From the NCBI GenBank assembly GCA_965153355.1, contig OZ231126.1, forward strand, positions 68,820,001 through 68,884,000: a stretch of 64,000 bases of DNA. Reading direction: 5' to 3'. Within the stretch, counting starts at the first letter, position 1. Each line of letters opens with the position of its first letter. The notes under the pieces were generated by a model. That model did no database searches, was not told the DNA's origin, and saw only the letters and a list, made by a program, of their open reading frames with translations. The translations under genes were made by a program, and so were the position numbers. Shown piece after piece: positions 57,346 to 64,000 of this stretch. This stretch comes from Flaccisagitta enflata (Eukaryota; Chaetognatha; Sagittoidea; Aphragmophora).

Positions 57346-57934
57346 CCAAAAAAAAAAACGCAATCTACATGCACAAGGATAAAGGCACATTACTGGCCAT
57401 GGAGTGCTGCTCTCTGAAGTATTTTGGATGTGTTTTCATGTGAGGAGTTCAAAAAACGTGGTCCCAAGAGGCTATGATTAGCCGTTTTATAGATATAAGC
57501 CAATCTTTGAAGAAGTTCCATTTTGAAACTCACACAAAATTTGCCTAATTTGAGTTTTGCTATCTCTAAATTGGTTTCTGCAAAATATATTCAGACCCCA
57601 ATGCCATTTTTCCTCTTTATTATTGTCCTTAGTAATAACAAAAGGTAAATCTGTTAAAGAATTGAGGTCCTGGTATCATTAACCACCTCCTGGATAAGGG
57701 AGAAGCCTTACAAATGATTGATAAAAACGCTTTAATTTGGGATCCAGCTTTGAGTGAACATGTTGGCAAAACCCTTTTAATCCTTGCTCAAATATGGCCC
57801 AGGCACCTTCTTCAACTCAGGGGGGTCATAGTGGATACTAGTCCTAAACATACATGCCCTCTTCCAAAGATTTGAAGAACTAAATTATCAAAGATTCAAG
57901 TCTTCTAAAGAAAATTGCGTTTTTTATGGCGTAA

Positions 57935-58210
57935 GGGGGCGTTTCTAGTCAAAGACGATCGCGTTTTGAACCTGCCACTCAGTCGCTCGCGATGTTCGTT
58001 CGCTTGCACCGCTCACTCCGCTCACTCGCTCTGCAGCGCTCCGCGTTGCTTTAGAGCTCGCTTTGCTACTTGCTCCGTTCATGTGGGCTGCATCACTCAC
58101 TTAGCTCACTCCCTTGTGGGACAAGGGATTTAGAAAATGAATATGTGTTCATGCTGTTATCGCGCGTTTCACGGGTACAAACGCGTTTTTCATCTTCACT
58201 GAAACCGCCC
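57935..58210 (+). mobile_element. Family C Tourist-like MITE, complete
   Basis: GGGGGCGTTTCTAGTCAAAG at the left and CTTCACTGAAACCGCCC at the right, with TAA on both sides (57932-57934, 58211-58213). Inside, CGCTCACTCCGCTCACTCGC and GTTATCGCGCGTTTCACGGG are shared by all copies. Confidence 0.8.
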
Positions 58211-58214
58211 TAAG

Positions 58215-58640
58215 TACTTATTTCAAAACTTAAGGAAGTCCGGTAGTTTTTGTCATATTTCATCCAAATGGTGAAGAAAACCCTAGGAAAACCGGTGACC
58301 GTTAGAAAGCTTCTCAGAAATGCGATCAAATGCCGCCAAGCAGAGCATTGTAGCTCAATTCGTTTGGATTTTAGAGCAAAAAGAGTAAAGGTTCACCTTA
58401 AACTATGCTGATGAATTAGACAAGAATTTCTTTTCGAAATTCAGGCATGTATTTTTTATGTTTCTGCACTTATCAGTTACAGAAACATAGGAAAATCGGT
58501 GACCGATGTAAAGAGAAAGAGCTTCAAAAGGGCTTTCAAATGCCGCCAAGCAGAGCTTACTAGCTCTAGCCGTTTAGATTTTACATCAAATTGAGTGCAT
58601 ACCTCTCAAAACAAGAAAGTGGTCAAAATTGCTCCTGAAA
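58215..58640. repeat. repeated ATGCCGCCAAGCAGAGC segments
   Basis: Two direct copies (58260-58400, 58490-58605) contain AAATGCCGCCAAGCAGAGC, TAGCTC and CGTTTGGATTTTAGA. Their complements occur inside the element at 31394-32000. Confidence 0.6.
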
Positions 58641-58898
58641 TTAATTGATAGGTAACACTGAAATAAGTTATTAAGCTCTCTGATAACATAGAAAAGGTTA
58701 TATGAAACACATTGAATACCCAAAGATGCTTAAATAAACATTCATCACAAAAAATTAGAGTTTTCTATCAATCTGATACCAAAGGGGGACTTAATGTCAT
58801 CGCGCGGACTCTTGATTTGAACAAGATAGTAGTAGGTGTTGACGCTGTAAACGCGCTTCACGGGAACAATCTAGATTCTTGTTATCAACAGAAACATA

Positions 58899-59427
58899 CA
58901 GTGGGGTTCGTGGAATAACAGCCTAAACTGGAGGAAGGTATTTAAGTGTCTTAATTTCATTTGACAAACTTGATATTTGAAATATAAGTTGTTCACTCGA
59001 TGCTTTTGTCCCTGAGTTTTACGGTTGCTATGGAAACCAAAATTATTTTTTCAAACATTTATAACCACTAAAATATCAATATTTTGAGAAATATTTTCAG
59101 CGAACATTGCTCAAAATTAGATTTGCTACAACTTTCCCACAGTATGTTCTGTAAGAATATTGCTCGTTAGGCCGTTGCTAGGGGGCATCACACCTAGCAA
59201 CCGCTAAATGATGCTCCCAAGCGGCAACGGGTGAAAATATTCTTACAGTATGTGGGAAAATCAGCTAAGGCCACAGGCAATGTTCTGTTCATAAAATGTG
59301 TGGTGTTTGAAAAAAATAATTTTGGTTTCCATAACAGCAAACTCAGGGACAAAACATCAAGTGGACAACTATATCAAAGTTTGTCAAATAAGTTCCTCCA
59401 GTTTAGGCTGTTCCACAGAACCCACTG
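58899..59427. mobile_element. 529-bp pogo-like foldback
   Basis: CAGTGGGGTTCGTGGAATAA at the left and CTGTTCCACAGAACCCACTG at the right. TA precedes the left end but the right has AC. The centre (TAGGCCGTTGCTAGG / CCTAGCAACCGC) matches the 44-kb element although the outer ends are unrelated. Confidence 0.75.
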
Positions 59428-59430
59428 ACT

Positions 59431-59688
59431 GGGCGTGTTTCTTGTGAGCACAAAACGCGTTTGTTCCTGTGAAACGCGATAACAGTGAGAACACATATTC
59501 AAGAATTTCAACCGTCCCACCAAGGAGTGAGCGAAGTGAGTGAGCGAGCCCATGAACGGAGCAAGCGAGCGTAGCGAAGCAGAGCGCTGCGGAGCGAGTG
59601 AGCGGAGTGAGCGGTGCGAGCCAAGAAACGTAGCGAGCGACCGAGTGGCCCTTTCAAAACGCGATCGTCTTTGACAAGAAACGCCCCC
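59431..59688 (-). mobile_element. Family C Tourist-like MITE
   Basis: GGGCGTGTTTCTTGTGAGC at the left and GACAAGAAACGCCCCC at the right. Iterated GAGTGAGCGAAGTGAGTGAG lies inside. It starts 3 bp from the end of the previous element. Confidence 0.75.
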
Positions 59689-60113
59689 ATACCCTACGGC
59701 TGAGCTTTAAAAATGCGCCACATAACGCGTGACAAACGCGCGCTCTTTTAACAAGCCCGTTCCCGGCAATTATCCGTGTGATTTTCGTATAGTGGCATTA
59801 GTTTGAGTGAAAACATTGCCCATTTCAGTCTCGCAATCCCTGTATAAAAATACATTTTCACAAATTAGTGCTTCTCTTTGCAAAGCTGTAACATCTAAAC
59901 CGTTTGAGATACATATCTGGGATTGATCTTGATTGAAAATTTTTTTGAAAATCTTTCAAAATATTTTTTTTGAAAATCTTTCAAAATATTTTTTTTGAAA
60001 ATAGTTAAGATCATTTTTTATATCTGTTTTCTCAATTGATAAATGGGTGCGTCTTTTTTTTTTCTTTTTTTTTTTTGGATCCACATGGTATGCTTTTCTT
60101 TGTTGCATGATAG

Positions 60114-61060
60114 AAAATCTCGCAAGTTCAACAAAGATTTACGAAGTTTTTCTTGAATCCACCCCTCAACTTTTTACTCAGTGGAGTGCCATTGCAGTAA
60201 GCGAACGACTACTACATGAACAACAAAACTTACAACGGCAACATCTTTAATAGTCTGCTTTTTGAGGGAGGCCCTTTTGAAAATGGAGACACTTTTCAAG
60301 GAATTTCTGCTCTTCAAGTGTTTTCTATCATAACCTCAACAGCCAGTATAATAAAGACCTTAGTCTCATGTATAAACGCTGTCAAAACAATGCGACTCTC
60401 ATTTTGATTTTGTTATTCATGTCTACCGGCATAATTTCAGCCACGATGCAGTTCAGATTCTTCGGTACATTCATTTAAGATTTTCTTTGGAGCAACCAAG
60501 CAGCTGTCCTTTTCGGCGTATTCGCAATGTGCCCGCGGAACTACCCAATATTGCAGACAACTTACTGGCGAATCATTCGCTCTGTTGCTCATTCTTTTTT
60601 GGTGATTTTTGCCATACCTCTTTTATAACATACGGGGCAAATTTGATCTGCCGCACAGCTTCATGTACAGATTACCAAAGCTCTAAATGCCATGAACGCG
60701 CTTGTTTTCACAATTATATTTTGCTTTTTACATCTCATCTTCGGACTTACGGTTTCACCATTTGAACATGCAAAAGCCGAAATGTTCTGCCCGATTGTTA
60801 ATAGAATTTCGGTAGCGATAGTAAAGCTGAAAGAATGTTGTTCAACAAAAACATCTCGCAGTGATTTTCAAAACGTCGATGTTCCTTAGGGGATAATTGG
60901 CATAAATTCCATTGCTGAGTTTGCGGCCGAGGCTCACAGTTGTTGGATGACACGATCAAGTGGTGGCCCCTTCCAGCTGGAATACAAACACTAGCGCAAG
61001 AATGATCGAACGATTTAAGTAATTACAAACTCTACCCGTGCATAATTGAATAAATACCAT
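60114..61060 (+). pseudogene. XK-related (XKR-like) membrane protein, partial, integrity uncertain
   Basis: 60114-60196 encodes NLASSTKIYEVFLESTPQLF then TQWSAIA. The KxxExxxExxPQLxxQ pattern is typical of XK-related proteins (phospholipid scramblases). A 70-base GT-AG gap (60197-60266) leads in phase to 60267, encoding GGPFENGDTFQGISALQVFS then a membrane-like segment, as in the family. Beyond 60405 the match breaks: another frame has LILILLFMSTGIISATMQFR and MNALVFTIIFCFLHLIFGL with stops at 60476, about 60629 and 60644. AATAAA at 61049-61054 could be a poly(A) signal. Either further introns exist or the 3' half is decayed. Confidence 0.45.
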
Positions 61061-61206
61061 TTAAACAATTATTTGTCAACGCAAGCTTGAATACAATTTA
61101 AAAGTAGTCAAACTAGTCCGATAAATTTGTTTCGGTCGTTGCGTTCCAGCTATAAACCTTGAAGGTCAAGGATATTGAATATACACAACAGTTACACCCC
61201 GCTACA

Positions 61207-61576
<370 letters not shown>

Positions 61577-61741
61577 AACACAAACACACACACACACCAT
61601 ACACACGCAAGCAGGAGTAGGGATTGGAAGCGGCGGTCGGCGGTCGGCCTGACGCAGAGAAATCTCGACAGGCGCGCAGGCGCGCAGGCGGTCGCCGATG
61701 GCAGAAGGCAGACTAGGCGCCTCCTGGGCTTTACAGGAGGA

Positions 61742-61970
<229 letters not shown>

Positions 61971-62032
61971 CTCTCCATTCTTTCCTTCCGGACCATGACC
62001 AGACCTGAATATTCATGATTCACATTCAAGAT

Positions 62033-62530
62033 GGACACGCTCTTTTATCATTTCCACACAGGATGAACCCACTTTTTCATCATTTCCATACAGGATGAGC
62101 ACGCTCTTCCATCATTTCCATACAACATGAGCACGCTCTTTCATCATTTCCACACAGGATGAACACGCTCTTTCATCGTTTCCATACAGGATGAACCCAC
62201 TCTTTTATCGTTTCCACACAAGATGAACCCACTCTTTCATCATTTCCACACAAGATGTACCCACTCTTCCATCATTTCCACACAAGATGAACCTACTTCA
62301 TCATTTTCATACAGGATGATCACGCTCTTCCATCATTTCTATACAGGATGAACACGCTCTTCCATCATTTCCACACAGGATGATCACGCTCTTCCATCAT
62401 TTCCATACAGGATGAACCCGCTCTTCCATCACTTCCACACAGGATGAAACCGCTCTTTCATAATTTCCATACAGGATGAACACGTTCTTTCATTATTTCC
62501 GTACAGGTTGAACACGTTCTTTCATCGTTT
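62033..62530 (+). repeat. 33-bp minisatellite, about 15 units
   Basis: CATCATTTCCACACAGGATG then AACACGCTCTTC repeats with substitutions of a few bases per unit. Confidence 0.9.
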
Positions 62531-62770
62531 ACATCATTCTTTGGCTTCGTTTTTCGTGGCTGAGATTAAACATAAAAGCAGGGTAGGCTTGTTGGGCACC
62601 TGTAAGGCTGCAACGTCAGACTCGTGACAACCCTACAAATTTAGAATATCAATGTGCAGGCGCAAAGCAAGTGCATAGCAACCAAACCTAGAAATTTGAA
62701 ATATCATATTTTAGGTGCAAAGCAAATGCGTAAATGCGTAGACATTTGCCATTTGCAATTCATGGTTTGT

Positions 62771-62940
62771 TTTTAGTTGCGGACACGCAACTCTATAAGA
62801 GGCTTTGTCAGTCCGTTGGTCGGTCGGTCCGTCGGTCGGTCCGTCGGTCCGTCCGTAACCATCGAGTCGAAAAGTGGGAAAACGCGCATTTCCGCCCCTG
62901 CCCACCCGTCCGCAACTGATGGCCGTGTATCCGGCATTGT
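62771..62940 (-). repeat. Family A element, GTTGCGGACACGC subfamily
   Basis: TTTTAGTTGCGGACACGCAA, a (GGTC)n core, GAGTCGAAAAGTGGGAAAAC, and GCCGTGTATCCGGCATTG. Confidence 0.85.
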
Positions 62941-63078
62941 CATTATTCCGCAAACTATGTGTGCTTTATCTGTGTCATTCAGATAACAACCATGAAGCAG
63001 TTTCATTCATTTCATTCATGAGGTGTTTTAAAGTGTCATTTATTTACGCCATAATCTAACCAGGAGCGAGTAAAAATA

Positions 63079-63187
<109 letters not shown>

Positions 63188-63333
63188 TTGATGCGATTAA
63201 AAGGCGTCAGTTGGTGTTCATCCGTGGCTGCGCCTTGGTGCGTTCAAACAGTCCAGGCTAATGACGTTGTTTGTTTGAAGGATGCTTTTCTTAATGGGTG
63301 TAATCTTCCTCTGACAGAATACTCATCGCGTCG

Positions 63334-63364
<31 letters not shown>

Positions 63365-63523
63365 ACACGCACACACGCATGCACGCACGCACGTACGCGT
63401 TCGTCAGGATGAACGTGAAGTGAGAGTAAGCATAAACTATGAATGTTTTGGCGATTTCAACAATTACGCGGTCTGGCTATGATGTTAGTGTTTACTTCTA
63501 TTTATATCAATTTTTTCATCTAT

Positions 63524-63668
63524 TTTTAATCATGGACACGCGACTCTACACCTTGCGGTGTCGATCGGTCTGTAGGTCGGTAACATTTCTGAATTCCGAC
63601 CGATTTTCGCATTACTGCTCCTGCCCAACCGTCCGCGACTGGATTCCCGTGTATACGGCCTTGTTTTT
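63524..63668 (-). repeat. Family A element, short
   Basis: TTTTTAATCATGGACACGCG, a very short core (GATCGGTCTGTAGGTCGG) and GTGTATACGGCCTTGTTTT. Confidence 0.8.
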
Positions 63669-63824
63669 TGAACCAATGTGATATAATGTACAATCACACC
63701 TCTTTGTAATAGATCCAAGAGAAACAGAAATCCAACTATGGTGGCTGAAATCTTTAATCATTTCAGGGGTGTAGAGAATTGTGTCGCTTTTGATTCACCT
63801 TCTCCCCTACTTCTTTTTAGTCGC

Positions 63825-63970
63825 GTGCTTGTGACTCTACAACCTGCTATGTTGGTCGGTCAGTCGGTCTGTCAGTCTGTCCGTTAGTCACTGTTTGCTT
63901 TTTGAGCGTTACATCACTCCCCCCTGCCCACCTGCACGCGACTTCGGTAGCCGCGTATCCGGCCTTGTTT
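63825..63970 (-). repeat. Family A element, short
   Basis: TTTTTAGTCGCGTGCTTGTG, a GGTCGGTCAGTCGGTC core and GCGTATCCGGCCTTGTTTT. Confidence 0.85.
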
Positions 63971-64000
63971 TTCCTTATAACGCATTGCATTGCATTACAA

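Overview
The window looks like nuclear DNA of an intron-bearing, repeat-rich eukaryote, most likely a marine or other invertebrate animal. The evidence is spliced exons with GT/AG borders, a non-LTR retrotransposon with an apurinic-type endonuclease, Tc1/mariner-type debris, many foldback MITEs flanked by TA, and very long dinucleotide tracts. Nothing bacterial or organellar is visible, and I could not fix the species. Protein-coding content is tiny. Most long open frames are artefacts of (CT)n, (CA)n, (ATTC)n, (GTT)n or satellite arrays.

Layout. 0.06-1.3 kb: hairpin-ended, array-bearing repeats. 1.3-2.3 kb: a possible terminal coding piece and a possible first exon with a strong splice donor. 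2.4-5.8 kb: a broken LINE on the minus strand, with duplicated 5' monomers, an endonuclease, a degenerate 2A-like motif, a 607-bp foldback insertion and a deletion of the reverse-transcriptase core. 7-9 kb: two foldback elements. 10-21 kb: microsatellites, a Tourist-like MITE with a tRNA-like segment in each arm, and two blocks of a 59-bp repeat. 21.6-23.7 kb: an almost perfect 2.1-kb palindrome. 24.2-29.9 kb: a 5.7-kb segment bounded by terminal inverted repeats and TA. 30.4-35.6 kb: a 55-bp satellite plus (ATTC)n in two opposite orientations. 35.86-36.06 kb: a probable last exon with a zinc-binding-like motif in which one cysteine codon position is TGA. 36.5-39.6 kb: nested foldbacks. 40.5-41.45 kb (minus): a two-exon candidate secreted peptide precursor. 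42.8-43.1 kb: remains of a Tc1 transposase. 43.8-48.7 kb: more nested foldbacks. 50.8-52.4 kb (minus): a 541-codon intact gene with SAP-like and SGNH-like regions, preceded by a cluster of seven TAATCC sites. 60.1-61.1 kb: an XK-like membrane protein gene or pseudogene. 61-64 kb: microsatellites and a 33-bp minisatellite.

Two repeat families dominate. Family A begins near ACAAGGCCGGATACACGG, carries a variable core of GTCB/GGAC tetranucleotides or other short arrays, and ends in a hairpin (AGTCGCGT-loop-ACGCGACT) followed by AAAA. Family B begins near ATAGTCGCAAAAGCG, carries mirrored 20-bp arrays, and ends in the hairpin CGGCCCC-GAA-GGGGCCG followed by GCTGCCC. Both resemble non-autonomous Helentron-type elements (DINE/HINE, bivalve pearl) in layout. 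A third family, C, is Tourist-like (GGGGGCGTTTC ends, TWA duplications). Host genes survive as islands between these elements, and several elements sit immediately beside or inside them.
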